64,000 nt of DNA from Paenibacillus mesophilus (GCF_005938385.1 NZ_VCRA01000003.1:248001-312000); one strand, 5' to 3'. Positions 53,641 to 63,731 are shown, counted from the first letter of the stretch. Notes: generated by a model from the letters alone, not told the origin. Program-made: numbers and translations.

Positions 53641-55887
53641 TCATATCGCCCGGTGCAGACGAAGTGCGTTACAGACGACGGAAATCGAGCTTAACGTCAT
53701 CGCCGTCCCGGCCATCCACGGCTCGAGTACTCCCGTCGCCGCGAACGGTATCGCCAACACGTTATAAATAAGAGCGAACAGCAAATTTTGCCTTATATTC
53801 GCGATCGTCTTGCGGCCGATCCGGACCGACTCCGCCACGCCGGTCAAATTGCGCTTGAGCAGCGTAACATCGGCCGCTTCGATCGCCATATCCGTACCCG
53901 AACCGACGGCGATCCCGATATCGGCGGCACCGAGAGCGGCCGCATCGTTCAAGCCGTCGCCGACCATGGCGACCTTGCGGCCGCTCTGCTGAAGCTTGCG
54001 CACGATCGCCACTTTTCCTTCCGGCAGCACGTTGGCGTACACTTGCCGGATCCCCATCTCGGCTGCGATCGCTTTCGCCGTCCGTTCATTGTCGCCGGTC
54101 ATCATGATAACGTCGAGGCCGAGGCGGCCGAGCCGTTTGACCGCTTCCTTCGAAGTTTGCGGAATACTGTCCTGCAGGGCGAGAAATCCGGCATACCGGC
54201 CGTCTATCGCGGCGAACAGGACGGACATCCGCTTCGCCTCCAGCTTCCCGATTCTCTCCGGATCTTCGAGTGCGGCGATGCCCTGCTGCTGCAGCAGCTG
54301 TCTCGTACCGACGTATATTTCGCGGCCATCCGCCAACGCTTTGACACCGTACCCGGGAATCGCTTCAAAAAGCGTCGCCTGCGGAACGTCCAACCCTTCT
54401 CGAACGGCGGCCGCTACGATAGCCTGGGAGAGCGGATGCTCGGAGCTCCACTCGGCCGCCGCGGCCATTCGAAGCAGGTCCTCCCGCGTTCCGGATCCGG
54501 TGCTCAGCTCGATCAGTTTCGGCTTCCCGTCCGTAATCGTGCCGGTTTTATCGAGAATGACGGTATCGATCCGGTGCATCTGCTCCAAATGCCGGCCTTC
54601 CTTGAACAGGATGCCTTGCTGAGCCGCTCTGCCCGTTCCGACCAGCACGGAAGTCGGCGTAGCAAGACCGATCGCGCATGGACATGCGATGACGAGCACG
54701 GAAATGGCACGCAGGAGGGCCATCGACTCGTCGGCGGATTCGGCCAAATACCACCAGTAGGCGAACGTTGCGGCAGCGAGCGCGACGATGACCGGGACGA
54801 ACACGGAGGCGATACGGTCGGCCACCCTTTGGATCGACGGCTTGGAGCTTTGGGCTTCTTCCAGCAGACGAACCATCTTTGCGACCGTCGATTGGTCACC
54901 GACCGCCATCGCATAGACGCGAAGCGCTCCCGTCTTGTTGATCGTCCCGGCTATGACCAGATCCCCCGCCCGCTTGTCGGCCGGAGCCGTCTCCCCGGTA
55001 ACGGCAGCTTCGTCAATTATGGAGCTTCCGGCAATTACTCTGCCGTCCACGGGTATTTTCTCCCCCGGCCGGATCAGGACCGTATCTCCCGCCTTCACCT
55101 GTTCGAGCGGCACTTGATTTTCTCCGGAGGCGGTTTGCAGCGTTACCGTCTTCGCCTGAAGCTCGTGCAGACGGCGGATCGCCGTCAATGTCCGCTTCTT
55201 CGCGAGCGCCTCCAGCCATTTGCCCAAATGCACGATGGTAATGATCATGGCGCTGGTCTCGTAATATAGCGGAACGTGCCCTTCGTGACCGGTCGTCCCA
55301 TGCATCGCTCCATGTCCCGAGGCGGTCGTAACGGTCAAATAATGGCTGTAGAAAAAAGCGACAGACGTGCTTAGCGCGATGAGTACGTCCATATTCGCGG
55401 TTCGGCCGCGCAGCGCGCGATAGGCGCCGACATAAAACTGCATGCCTAACCAAAACTGGACCGGAGCGGCCATCGCGAACTGAAACCACGGGTCCATAAA
55501 CAGCTCCGGCATCCATACGCCGGACGTGAACGACCAATGGCCGAACATCGTCCATAACAGCGGCAGCGTGAAGAGCGCGGACAGCAGAAACCGGTTCCGC
55601 AGCCGGTTCCGCTCCTCGTCCCCGTCCCGTCCGTTGCCGCCTTCCTCTTTCCCTATCGGCTGCATGCCGTATCCGAGCTGGCGCACCTTCTCGCCGATTT
55701 GCGGTATGCCGACCTTTTGCCGGTCGAACGCTACGGACATGCGCTCCATGGCCAAATTGACCGCTACGCCGTCAATTCCATCCATGCGGCCCAGCGACTT
55801 CTCGATCCGTGCGGCGCAGGCTGCGCAAGTCATGCCGGTCACCTTGAACGTGGAACGTTCCAATGATAGCGGTGGGGTGCCGCTCAT
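53641..55887 (-). CDS. copA: Copper(I)-exporting P1B-type ATPase
   Basis: 748 aa from ATG 55887, about 6 nt after GAGGTG. One N-terminal heavy-metal domain (VTGMTCAACAARIEK), eight membrane helices, the transport motif ACPCAIGLATPTSVLVGTG, phosphorylation site VILDKTGTITDG, and hinge MVGDGLNDAAALGAADIGIAVG. Also EHPLSQAIV in the nucleotide domain. The usual Bacillus protein has two N-terminal metal domains; this has one. No copZ is next to it and no clear CsoR box was seen just upstream. csoR is 8 kb to the left. Confidence 0.95.
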   Translation of the reverse strand: MSGTPPLSLERSTFKVTGMTCAACAARIEKSLGRMDGIDGVAVNLAMERMSVAFDRQKVGIPQIGEKVRQLGYGMQPIGKEEGGNGRDGDEERNRLRNRFLLSALFTLPLLWTMFGHWSFTSGVWMPELFMDPWFQFAMAAPVQFWLGMQFYVGAYRALRGRTANMDVLIALSTSVAFFYSHYLTVTTASGHGAMHGTTGHEGHVPLYYETSAMIITIVHLGKWLEALAKKRTLTAIRRLHELQAKTVTLQTASGENQVPLEQVKAGDTVLIRPGEKIPVDGRVIAGSSIIDEAAVTGETAPADKRAGDLVIAGTINKTGALRVYAMAVGDQSTVAKMVRLLEEAQSSKPSIQRVADRIASVFVPVIVALAAATFAYWWYLAESADESMALLRAISVLVIACPCAIGLATPTSVLVGTGRAAQQGILFKEGRHLEQMHRIDTVILDKTGTITDGKPKLIELSTGSGTREDLLRMAAAAEWSSEHPLSQAIVAAAVREGLDVPQATLFEAIPGYGVKALADGREIYVGTRQLLQQQGIAALEDPERIGKLEAKRMSVLFAAIDGRYAGFLALQDSIPQTSKEAVKRLGRLGLDVIMMTGDNERTAKAIAAEMGIRQVYANVLPEGKVAIVRKLQQSGRKVAMVGDGLNDAAALGAADIGIAVGSGTDMAIEAADVTLLKRNLTGVAESVRIGRKTIANIRQNLLFALIYNVLAIPFAATGVLEPWMAGTAMTLSSISVVCNALRLHRAI

Positions 55888-56142
55888 CGTCATCACCTCG
55901 ATCTTGACAAGCGTTACACCTCATGTATATGGATTTCATACCCGTTTCATGCTGGCTCGATCGGGCCGATTTCGAAGCGTTCGCGACGGATTAGCATATG
56001 GCAGGGGGTGAATGCGGGTGGGATCGGGGTTCGTGTCCGAGGTTCGGGGTTCGGATCGGTGGTTCATTACGAAATAACAACTGTTGCTTTCAACCAAAAT
56101 AAGAGGCGGGAAAGATTCTTATGTTCTCCCCCGCCCCTATAT
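55888..56142. other. Intergenic region between copA and msrAB
   Basis: 255 bp without a gene. It contains GGTTCG repeats near 56025-56065 and a C/G-rich stem with weak T-runs around 56100-56140 that may end msrAB transcription on the minus strand. Confidence 0.4.
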
Positions 56143-57111
56143 TTACTTATCGAACAAGGAGCGGAACCGGCCTAAGCCCTCCTCCTCCAGCTTATCCTTC
56201 GGAACGAACCGGAGCGCTGCCGAGTTGATGCAGTACCGCAGACCGGTAGGCTGCGGGCCATCCTCGAATACGTGTCCGAGATGCGAATCGGCATCCTTGC
56301 TCCGCACTTCCGTCCGGATCATGTTATGGCTGACGTCCACGTGCTCGGTAACTTGTTCGCCTTCGAGCGGCTTCGTGAACGACGGCCAGCCGCAACCCGA
56401 ATCGAATTTGTCCAGCGAGCTGAAGAGCGGTTCGCCCGATACGATATCGACGTAAACGCCCTCTTCCTTATGGTCCCAGAACGGGTTGCGAAACGGAGGC
56501 TCGGTTCCGTTGTTTTGCGTTACTTCGAACTGGATCGGCGTCAGGCGGCTTCTCAGCTGCTCCTCGCGCGAGCTGTCCTTCCAATGCCTTTTCAGAAAAT
56601 CAGCACGCCCGGAGCCGACATAATACGCCTGGTATCGGACCGGGTTCGTTTTGTAATAGCCTTGATGGTAATCTTCGGCCGGGTAGAAAGGCTTGGCGTC
56701 CAAGATCGGAGTGACGATCGGTTTGCGGAATACGCCGCTTTCGCCCAAACGTCGCTTCGATTGCTCGGCAATTCGCCGCTGCTCTTCGCTATGAACGAAA
56801 ATTGCCGTCGTATACGAATGGCCCCGGTCCGCGAACTGACCTCCCGCGTCCGTCGGATCGATTTGCTGCCAATACAGATCGACCAGCTTCTCGTAAGAAA
56901 AAACTTCAGGATCGAACGTAATCTGCACCGCTTCTATATGTCCCGTCGTATCCGAGCACACTTGCTCGTAGGTCGGGTTCGCCACGTGGCCTCCGGTATA
57001 ACCCGACTCGACCTTCACGATTCCCGGCTGTTTATCGAACGGCTTCACCATGCACCAGAAACAGCCGCCGGCAAAAGTAGCCCGCTCGTATCGTTCATTT
57101 TGCGCGCTCAT
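56143..57111 (-). CDS. msrAB: Peptide methionine sulfoxide reductase, MsrA-MsrB fusion
   Basis: 322 aa. Residues 8-165 are MsrA with the catalytic motif GGCFWCM (Cys17) reducing S-sulfoxides. Residues about 180-315 are MsrB with [13 protein letters not shown] as its catalytic Cys, reducing R-sulfoxides. The zinc CxxC of many MsrB domains is replaced ([14 protein letters not shown]), so this is the zinc-free type. Start ATG 57111 has AAAAGGAGTGATCCG upstream. No signal peptide, so it repairs cytoplasmic proteins. Confidence 0.95.
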   Translation of the reverse strand: MSAQNERYERATFAGGCFWCMVKPFDKQPGIVKVESGYTGGHVANPTYEQVCSDTTGHIEAVQITFDPEVFSYEKLVDLYWQQIDPTDAGGQFADRGHSYTTAIFVHSEEQRRIAEQSKRRLGESGVFRKPIVTPILDAKPFYPAEDYHQGYYKTNPVRYQAYYVGSGRADFLKRHWKDSSREEQLRSRLTPIQFEVTQNNGTEPPFRNPFWDHKEEGVYVDIVSGEPLFSSLDKFDSGCGWPSFTKPLEGEQVTEHVDVSHNMIRTEVRSKDADSHLGHVFEDGPQPTGLRYCINSAALRFVPKDKLEEEGLGRFRSLFDK

Positions 57112-57306
57112 CGGATCACTCCTTTTCTAATGTTTTCATGCGGTACTGCGGTTGAATCCCATTATACCATTTCGGCGCCCGAAAGAAAGCAAAGCGGATG
57201 GAGCAAGAGGCCCTGCTGCAATCCGAGAACCGATATGCTGTCATGCTGCCGCGATTCTATGATAAAATACTAGAAAACATACATACACGGGAGAGAACGA
57301 ACCCTC

Positions 57307-57984
57307 ATGGCCGTCCAATTGCAAAACGACTGGGCTCCGCTGCTGGAGCCGGAATTCGCCAAACCTTACTATTCGGAGCTGCGCGGCTTTCTTGCTAACG
57401 AATACCGCAGCCGTCACGTCTACCCTGATATGCACGACATTTATTCGGCGCTGCACTTGACCGGATACGATCAGACGAAGGTCGTCATCCTCGGTCAAGA
57501 CCCGTATCACGGTCCGGGACAAGCGCACGGGCTCAGCTTCTCCGTCAAACCGGGCGTTCCCGCTCCGCCGTCTTTGCAAAACATTTTCAAAGAGCTGCAC
57601 GACGATTTGGGCTGCTATATCCCGAACAACGGCCATCTCGTCAAATGGGCCGAGCAGGGCGTGCTGCTGCTCAACACCGTACTGACAGTCCAGGCGCATA
57701 ACGCCAACTCGCATCGCGGCAAAGGCTGGGAGTCGTTCACCGACCGCGTCATCGCGCTGTTGAACGAGCGGGAGAAGCCGGTCGTATTCATCCTGTGGGG
57801 CAGTCCGGCCCAGCAAAAAATGCAGCATATCGATACGAAGCGGCACTTCATTATCCGTTCCGTACACCCGAGCCCCTTGTCGTCATACCGGGGATTTTTC
57901 GGCAGCCGCCCGTTCTCGAAAGCAAACGGCTTTCTGCGGGAACGCGGTCTAGGCGAGATCGATTGGCAAATTCCGAATTTGTAA
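57307..57984 (+). CDS. ung: Uracil-DNA glycosylase (family 1)
   Basis: 225 aa. It removes uracil from DNA as the first step of base excision repair. Catalytic water-activating loop [16 protein letters not shown] (Asp65) and the DNA-intercalation loop [14 protein letters not shown] with its His; LLLNTVLTV contains the uracil-recognising Asn. ATG 57307 is preceded by GGGAGAGAACGAACCCTC. Single gene followed by a family-C repeat and a terminator. Confidence 0.96.
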   Translation: MAVQLQNDWAPLLEPEFAKPYYSELRGFLANEYRSRHVYPDMHDIYSALHLTGYDQTKVVILGQDPYHGPGQAHGLSFSVKPGVPAPPSLQNIFKELHDDLGCYIPNNGHLVKWAEQGVLLLNTVLTVQAHNANSHRGKGWESFTDRVIALLNEREKPVVFILWGSPAQQKMQHIDTKRHFIIRSVHPSPLSSYRGFFGSRPFSKANGFLRERGLGEIDWQIPNL

Positions 57985-57986
57985 AT

Positions 57987-58056
57987 CCCACAAAGTGGAG
58001 CCTTTCTTCGACGCTTATTCCAATTACTTAGCGGGGAGCCCGGAATTTATAAACTC
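57987..58056. repeat. Intergenic repeat family, copy C
   Basis: 70 bp, about 87% identical to copy B. Blocks AGTGGAGCCT, CTTCGACGCTTATTCCAATT, GCGGGGAGCCC and AATTTATAAACTC. It begins right after the ung stop codon and is followed by a terminator, as copy B is. Confidence 0.8.
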
Positions 58057-58067
58057 ACAAATGAACT

Positions 58068-58108
58068 AAAAACCCGTCACGGCATCGAACCGATGCATGA
58101 CGGGTTTT
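58068..58108. terminator. Bidirectional terminator between ung and the secreted protein gene
   Basis: AAAACCCGTCA and TGACGGGTTTT with inner GCATCG/CGATGC pairing. Confidence 0.9.
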
Positions 58109-58127
58109 GGTTTTGCAGGTCAAATCG

Positions 58128-60902
58128 TCAATTCCGCTCCCACTTCGCCATCAACGTTCTGATCTGCTGATCCAGAGGCCACTTGACTGTCGCCGGGATG
58201 GACGAATCGAAAGCCTTGTTATGAAGATGCTTCAAAAAGTCTTGCAAATGCTTCATCGCTTGGTCCCGATGTCCAGTATCATGCTGGTGCACCGCCTGGC
58301 GCAGCGAATTCGTCAGCTGCGAGCGTACCGGAACCGATAATTGTTCGTTTTGGCCGGCCCGCTCCAGGAAACCCGCGATCGTCTGCTCATCCGCCGGCAG
58401 CGTATATTTCCATAAAGTCGCATCGTTTGCCATGTAGAGGTTGCCGTACAAATCTTGCGTCAAATAATTGCCCGCTCCGCTTTTGATCGTCACGAACTCC
58501 ATCGTTTCCGGCTTGATCATGAAAAACGTCTTTTGCCGGTTCGTTCCATATACGTTGCCGTCCGTTCCCAGCTCCAGGAAAGCGTCTACCCAAACCGTAA
58601 ACGAGCCGTAGCGTCCCAATTTGGCCGCTTTATAGACGATTTGCCGGGTATTCGGATCGAATTTGAAAATATGGTCCTCGGCAACTCCCCAAATCATGCC
58701 GTCCGGTCCGGCCAGCAATCCGCTGACGACTTTGCGTCCGGGGACCGGGGTCATTTCGAACACTTTCGTATTCGTCGCCGTATCGAATACAAACAGCTTG
58801 CCTTCCGATTCCGTCGGTCCGCTCGTGCCGAGCCCACCGAAAATCGTCGTCCCGCCGTAGACATAGCCGTCCTTGTAAACGAGTGATACGACACCTTGAT
58901 TATGCACGATATCTTTAAACACTTGAGTTTTCCGCGCTGCGACGTCATGGACGGTCAATGCCCCGCTGTGGGAACCGTAATCGGGCACCGATCCGATGTA
59001 CAGCTTGCCGAGCGTTTCCGCGCTGACGATCGCGAACGGACGATCTTGCCCATCCTTGACCATCTCGGCTATTCTTCTCGGATTCGCGGCCGACCAAGGA
59101 ACTGCCGGATCGTATTCATATACTCTTGCGTTACCGTATGTTCCGATGTACAGCTTGTTATTCAAGCTCGCTACCGATTCGACCTGGCCGAATTCCTGAA
59201 TGTCCGTGAACGTTCCGTCCTGAGGCCGGTACGAATTAAACCCGCTTGCCCCCAAGTAACCTCCGATGTAAATGTTCCCGTCAAATCCGGTATGCAAGCT
59301 TTGGATGATGATGGGAGCTCCGTAATTATCGACCTTCGAAGTAGACAACGTTCCGGACTGCATGTTGTAATACATAATTTGCCCTTTTTCTCCGGAAGCG
59401 ATCAACGTATAGCCCGGCCGCTGCGGATCGTCCAATTGAACGAACTTGGCATCCTGGAAATTGAACGCTCTTGCCGAAGCGTTCGCGAATACGTCGGTAA
59501 ACGTGCGAGTGGAAACATTGTACGATCGAAGAATTTGTCCGCCGAAATATACGTTGTTCGAGTCGCCCGGCAGTAACGCCACGCTTTTCGAGCCAAGCCC
59601 CAAATTTGCGGCCGGATCGTAATATTCGACGGTTTCCGAAGCAGTATCGATAATGAGCAAATGATCGGGCTTGCTCAGCCGAATAAACAGCTTGCCGAGG
59701 CCGTACCCCATGTTGAAAACCGAATCGTAGGCGGTATAGTTGTTCGGCAGCAGCCGCTCCAGCAGCTCCGTCTTGTTCCCAGTGTCGAGATCGATTCGGA
59801 CAAGTCTAGGCGTCTCTCTTCCCAGCCCGGCATAAAGCGCATTCCGGACGGGATCATACGCCAAGGAATCCACATAATTTTGATCGGAATGAGCCTTTCC
59901 GAGGTCGTTGACCCGGTTTGCGACGGGATCGTATTCATACACGTGGGCGTTCGGATACGTCCCCATATACATTTTGCCGTCCACACCGGCCGCCATCGAG
60001 AAAATATGCGTCTCCTGGCCCAAACGGCCGAGGTCGGTCAGAGCGGCGCTGCCGGGAATATACTTGTACAGGCGACCGTTGGAATTCGTGCCTATGTAGA
60101 TCGTTCCGTCGCTTGCCGCCTTTAACGCCCATGCTCCGGTCGCGCCCGGCACCGGAATCGTTTTGATCACCTTGGCGGTCGACATGTCGGTGACTGCAAA
60201 TACAGTAGTGCCGCCCGCCCCCATAACTACCGAGTAGGCCACGTCCTTGCCTTGCTCTTTGCCGATCGCGCTACCTTGATTAATGAAATTGACGATAGGC
60301 TGCCCCAAGTTGTCGAAAGTGCCGATCGGATTCACCTCCACTTTCACATCGTCGATGTAACCGGCTCCCAAATCCGCCGACGAGGAGTATAGCAATACGG
60401 ATGCGGTTACAGCCTCCGCCGGGGCAATTCCGGATACGCTTCCCCTGGTCCAACCGCCGCCCGTCGGATCTATGGCTGCAAGCGTATTCGATATGCGGGT
60501 ACCGGCTTGATTGAAAAATTGCAAATAGATAGCCAGCTTGCCCCGTTCCACCATAAACATGGCTGAAGCCGAATAGCCGGTTCCGCCTGTGACGGGAAAT
60601 TTGTCGCTATCCACCCCGAGTGCGGCAGTCGCGGAATTGTCATTTAAATAAAGGCTGTAGTCTCCGCTATATTTCGCCGTATTTGAAATTCCGTACGTGA
60701 CCGCCGCCACCCCGACTCCGTACGTTTGTTTCCAGCCCGGAATGACCCCGCCGGCCGCAGGCTGTTCGAATCCGGGATTGGCGATCGCAAGTACCGTCGG
60801 ATTCGTGCTTTCCGCGCCGGTTTCCCCGGCCACAACGACGAGACCGAGCAAAAAGACAAGGGAGCCTATTAAAAAGCTTTTTGTTTTCTTAAATGAAATC
60901 AT
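58128..60902 (-). CDS. Secreted beta-propeller protein with C-terminal FIMAH-like domain
   Basis: 924 aa. Signal peptide (KKTKSFLIGSLVFLLGLVVVAGETGA). Residues about 37-193 look like a jelly-roll carbohydrate-binding module (ANPGFEQPAAGGVIPGW...). Residues about 215-800 are a long set of propeller blades with repeated IYIGT..GRLYKY, MYMGTYPNAHVYEYDP and LYIGTYGNARVYEYDP. The last ~90 residues resemble the FIMAH helical domain of Paenibacillus exoproteins. No catalytic residues were identified; it probably binds or handles a polysaccharide. A consensus promoter and a cre site lie upstream, with a GntR-SBP regulator gene next to it. Confidence 0.78.
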   Translation of the reverse strand: MISFKKTKSFLIGSLVFLLGLVVVAGETGAESTNPTVLAIANPGFEQPAAGGVIPGWKQTYGVGVAAVTYGISNTAKYSGDYSLYLNDNSATAALGVDSDKFPVTGGTGYSASAMFMVERGKLAIYLQFFNQAGTRISNTLAAIDPTGGGWTRGSVSGIAPAEAVTASVLLYSSSADLGAGYIDDVKVEVNPIGTFDNLGQPIVNFINQGSAIGKEQGKDVAYSVVMGAGGTTVFAVTDMSTAKVIKTIPVPGATGAWALKAASDGTIYIGTNSNGRLYKYIPGSAALTDLGRLGQETHIFSMAAGVDGKMYMGTYPNAHVYEYDPVANRVNDLGKAHSDQNYVDSLAYDPVRNALYAGLGRETPRLVRIDLDTGNKTELLERLLPNNYTAYDSVFNMGYGLGKLFIRLSKPDHLLIIDTASETVEYYDPAANLGLGSKSVALLPGDSNNVYFGGQILRSYNVSTRTFTDVFANASARAFNFQDAKFVQLDDPQRPGYTLIASGEKGQIMYYNMQSGTLSTSKVDNYGAPIIIQSLHTGFDGNIYIGGYLGASGFNSYRPQDGTFTDIQEFGQVESVASLNNKLYIGTYGNARVYEYDPAVPWSAANPRRIAEMVKDGQDRPFAIVSAETLGKLYIGSVPDYGSHSGALTVHDVAARKTQVFKDIVHNQGVVSLVYKDGYVYGGTTIFGGLGTSGPTESEGKLFVFDTATNTKVFEMTPVPGRKVVSGLLAGPDGMIWGVAEDHIFKFDPNTRQIVYKAAKLGRYGSFTVWVDAFLELGTDGNVYGTNRQKTFFMIKPETMEFVTIKSGAGNYLTQDLYGNLYMANDATLWKYTLPADEQTIAGFLERAGQNEQLSVPVRSQLTNSLRQAVHQHDTGHRDQAMKHLQDFLKHLHNKAFDSSIPATVKWPLDQQIRTLMAKWERN

Positions 60903-60941
60903 ATTGCCACACCTTTCTTCCGTTTTCTCGCTTCATTGACG

Positions 60942-60955
60942 TTTAAGCGCTTTCA
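60942..60955 (-). promoter_or_regulatory. cre site (CcpA) in the leader of the secreted protein gene
   Basis: TGAAAGCGCTTAAA on the minus strand matches the catabolite-responsive element TGWAAGCGYTWNC except its last base. It lies within the predicted transcript, so it could act as a roadblock. Confidence 0.65.
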
Positions 60956-61058
60956 TAACATGCGTTTCGGAACCCTCCTTTTCAAAATGCCGCTTCGAAA
61001 TTGCCAATTCCAACAAGAGCCGCCTTTCCTACTTTTATTTCACATCTAACTCATATTA

Positions 61059-61087
61059 ATAATATTTATGAACTAATAATGTGTCAA
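61059..61087 (-). promoter_or_regulatory. Sigma-A promoter of the secreted protein gene
   Basis: TTGACA (61087-61082), exact 17-bp spacer, TATTAT (61064-61059) on the minus strand. The leader would be about 150 nt. Confidence 0.75.
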
Positions 61088-61108
61088 TATGAATTTGTCT
61101 GTAATTAC

Positions 61109-61149
61109 AAAAAAAATCGGGACGCCGGCCAGCGGCCATCATCCCGATT
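61109..61149 (-). terminator. Terminator after the GntR-SBP regulator gene
   Basis: AATCGGGA and TCCCGATT pair across an inner GGCCGCTGGCC stem, then eight T residues on the minus strand. Confidence 0.88.
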
Positions 61150-61157
61150 GCGAAAAT

Positions 61158-62531
61158 TTACAGCACCGTTTCGATACGATCGCACAACGCCGGTTCGTCG
61201 ACGATATCCGACCAATACAATTTCAGCTCCCGATGAAGCTTGTCCAGCTCATCCGCCGACAGTCCCAGATCGGCAAGCATTCGGAAGGTCGGGATGATTT
61301 CCCGGTACATATTGAACCGGGACGGACGGTAAACGTTCTCCTCCCCGATCCATTCCGCCGCTTTCTTCAAGCCGGGAATGGACAGCGTATGCTTGCGCAT
61401 ATGCAGCTGCGCCTCCTCCGACGTCAGGAAGCGGACGAGCGCCTTGGCCGCCTCTTTTTTCTTCGAACGCCGATTTACCGCGAGCCCGATCGCGAGCATG
61501 ATCGTTCTTTGCTCGTCAAGATGGGGGACCGGAGCAATTTCAAAAGGAAAGCCGGCTTTGCGCAAATGATTCAATTTGAAGTAGGTGGTCATGACGACGG
61601 ACACTTTCTCCTCGAGGAACAACGTCTCCGTCCCGAGATCGTGCTCTTCCATGTACAGAGGAAAAAGTCCCCGGTTGGCGACGACCGATTTGCATTCGCG
61701 GATCGCCTCCAGCAGCTTCGTTCCGCCCAGCTTCAGCTTCCCGTCGGCACCCCGTTCGAATTTCGCCCCGCTTTGCAGCAAAAACACCGGCCAACGGTGC
61801 TCGGACAAATGGTTGAAGTAAAGTCCGTACCGGCCGGGAAGCTCGGTCAATTGCGAGGCGGCGTTAACGAGATCGCTCCAGCTCCAGCCGCTATCCGGCT
61901 CGGGCAGTCCCTTGCCCACGAAATGATCCCGGTTATAGCACAAAATAACCGGTGAAAAAGCAAAGGGGCTGGCATAAAGAACGCCTTCCCGCGAAAACGG
62001 GTTCATCAGGAACGGGTATGTTCCCGGATACGCAGCCGCCGGCTCCAATAGATCAAGCTGTCCCCGCTCCGCATAGAGCTGTATTTCGGTCTCCCGGATC
62101 GTAGCCACGTCGAGCATGCCGTTGTTCATGTAATCTTTTACAATATCGTTATAGTTCAAATTGGACAGCCTCACCGGAACCACTTTGATATGAGGATGCT
62201 TGGCTTCAAACATACGCAGCAATTGGCTCAAGTCGGCGATTCGCTCCATGCTGAGATGGCAGCCGAACGTAATCGTTACGCATTCCGACGGCGGCAGCCC
62301 TGCTACCATATTGCCTATCTTCGGTTTCTTGACGAGGATTCCTTCCTCAACAAGCTCCTCCAACCCTTTTCTCACCGAATTGATGCTTAACGAAAACGTT
62401 TCGACCAGCTGCGCTTCCGCCGGAATATATTCTCCGACCTTATATTTGCCGGAGGCGATTTCATGTCTCAGCGACTTGACCATATGGTCCAATCGATCCT
62501 TGAATGTCGTACGGCTCTGCTTCTGTTTCAT
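61158..62531 (-). CDS. Regulator: GntR helix-turn-helix fused to a solute-binding-protein fold
   Basis: 457 aa from ATG 62531; a GGAAGTGG-like site lies upstream. Residues 8-78 are a GntR-type winged helix (LRHEIASGKYKVGEYIPAEAQLVETFSLSINSVRKGLEELVEEGIL). From about residue 85 to the end is a family-1 extracellular binding-protein fold (LRMFEAKHPHIKVVPVRLS; YASPFAFSPVILCYNRDHF; KKEAAKALVRFLTSEEAQLHM). There is no signal peptide, so the sugar-binding fold is used inside the cell as an effector domain. AraR uses a LacI-type fold for the same purpose. The likely target is the neighbouring secreted propeller gene, or the 42.1-kb site pair. Confidence 0.85.
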   Translation of the reverse strand: MKQKQSRTTFKDRLDHMVKSLRHEIASGKYKVGEYIPAEAQLVETFSLSINSVRKGLEELVEEGILVKKPKIGNMVAGLPPSECVTITFGCHLSMERIADLSQLLRMFEAKHPHIKVVPVRLSNLNYNDIVKDYMNNGMLDVATIRETEIQLYAERGQLDLLEPAAAYPGTYPFLMNPFSREGVLYASPFAFSPVILCYNRDHFVGKGLPEPDSGWSWSDLVNAASQLTELPGRYGLYFNHLSEHRWPVFLLQSGAKFERGADGKLKLGGTKLLEAIRECKSVVANRGLFPLYMEEHDLGTETLFLEEKVSVVMTTYFKLNHLRKAGFPFEIAPVPHLDEQRTIMLAIGLAVNRRSKKKEAAKALVRFLTSEEAQLHMRKHTLSIPGLKKAAEWIGEENVYRPSRFNMYREIIPTFRMLADLGLSADELDKLHRELKLYWSDIVDEPALCDRIETVL

Positions 62532-62705
62532 ATCGCGCCACTTCCACTTTCCATATGAGTTAACAAGTTCGATCGTACAATATGATAGCACATCGAGCGG
62601 AAAATAAATATGGAGGCCGGCAATCCGGAGATGACCCTAACTATTTTTTCCGTGGTCAATCGCGTCGCGTTGTGCTATGTTTTCTTCTATTAAGGAGATG
62701 ATGGA

Positions 62706-63719
62706 ATGAAGGCAGGACGTATCATTCGCGAGCTGCGGGATCGATCGAGGCCTGAGCCGTTCGGGACCGAATCCGAGCGCAGTATCGTGATAAGTATTTA
62801 TTATCCGATCGAAGCCGAGCCCGTGTCCGAGTCCGCTCGAACGATCGGCTATGCCGACTTATTCGCTCCGGCAGCGGACAAAGCGCTTCGGACTTTATCC
62901 GGAATGGGAGTCGATCCCGACCATCTGAAACAAATGGAGTCGGGAATCATTCCGGATGCTTCTCCGAAGCGAACATTGGCACGTTTACCGGTTATGCTGT
63001 ATAGCCCTGCGTATGGCGTCGTGAAAGATATGTACAACTATAACATATTGCAGCTTGTAAACGACGGGTTTATCGTTGTGGCGGTCGGATCGACACATGA
63101 ATCGATATTTACCGTATTCCCGGACGGAAGGTTCTTACCGCAAGCAAATGAAGTATCTTCCATTCGCAATGACGATTTCGCCAAATGGAACGAATTGCTG
63201 AATGCCCGTACGGCTGACTTGCGCTTCGTCCTTAACGAGCTGGAGCGGTTGAACCGGATCGAAGAATCCGCTTGCAGCTGCGAATTGCAAAGCTTATTCG
63301 ACATGTCCCGGATCGGCGTCGTCGGCCATTCTCTCGGTGGCGCCGCTGCCGTCGCCGTACTTCGGAATGATCCGCGCATTCGCTGCGCCGTATTGATGGA
63401 CCCGAGCTTCCATCTGATCCCCGAACTTGATGGCGGACCGATCACGAAGCCGGTGCTTCTTATGCGTCAGCAGCTTATTTCGCGGGACGAGCTTCAGGGC
63501 CGGATGTCCGCCGAGCTGCTCGAGCCCTTTATAACCGGATACGAAAAGCTCGCTTCCTCGCTGTCCGGCCTCCGCTCTATCGTAAGCATCCCCGGTACCG
63601 GCCATATGTCTTTTTGCGACGTACCGCTTCATTTCAATGAAGCCGATGCCGAAACGAATCATGCTGCCATCAATCGGACGATGTCCGTCTTTATGTCGGC
63701 TTTGTACGGCCAAGATTGA
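62706..63719 (+). CDS. PAF-acetylhydrolase-like alpha/beta hydrolase
   Basis: 337 aa, no signal peptide. Fold of the plasma PAF-acetylhydrolase/dienelactone group: LPVMLYSPAYGVVKDMYNYN (oxyanion region), IGVVGHSLGGAAAVAVL with nucleophile Ser (about 207), AVLMDPSFHLIPE (acid Asp) and GTGHMSFCDVPLHF (His). The N-terminal 40 residues carry ERSIVISIYYPIEAEP typical of this family. Start ATG 62706 follows AAGGAGATGATGGA. Substrate unknown; probably a short-chain ester or lipid. Confidence 0.85.
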   Translation: MKAGRIIRELRDRSRPEPFGTESERSIVISIYYPIEAEPVSESARTIGYADLFAPAADKALRTLSGMGVDPDHLKQMESGIIPDASPKRTLARLPVMLYSPAYGVVKDMYNYNILQLVNDGFIVVAVGSTHESIFTVFPDGRFLPQANEVSSIRNDDFAKWNELLNARTADLRFVLNELERLNRIEESACSCELQSLFDMSRIGVVGHSLGGAAAVAVLRNDPRIRCAVLMDPSFHLIPELDGGPITKPVLLMRQQLISRDELQGRMSAELLEPFITGYEKLASSLSGLRSIVSIPGTGHMSFCDVPLHFNEADAETNHAAINRTMSVFMSALYGQD

Positions 63720-63731
63720 CGGGAAGCAGAC

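Noticed and set aside
53788..55269. 493-codon open frame antisense to copA
   Set aside because: Arg/His/Asp-rich composition of a GC-driven shadow frame; no start site and copA is unmistakable.
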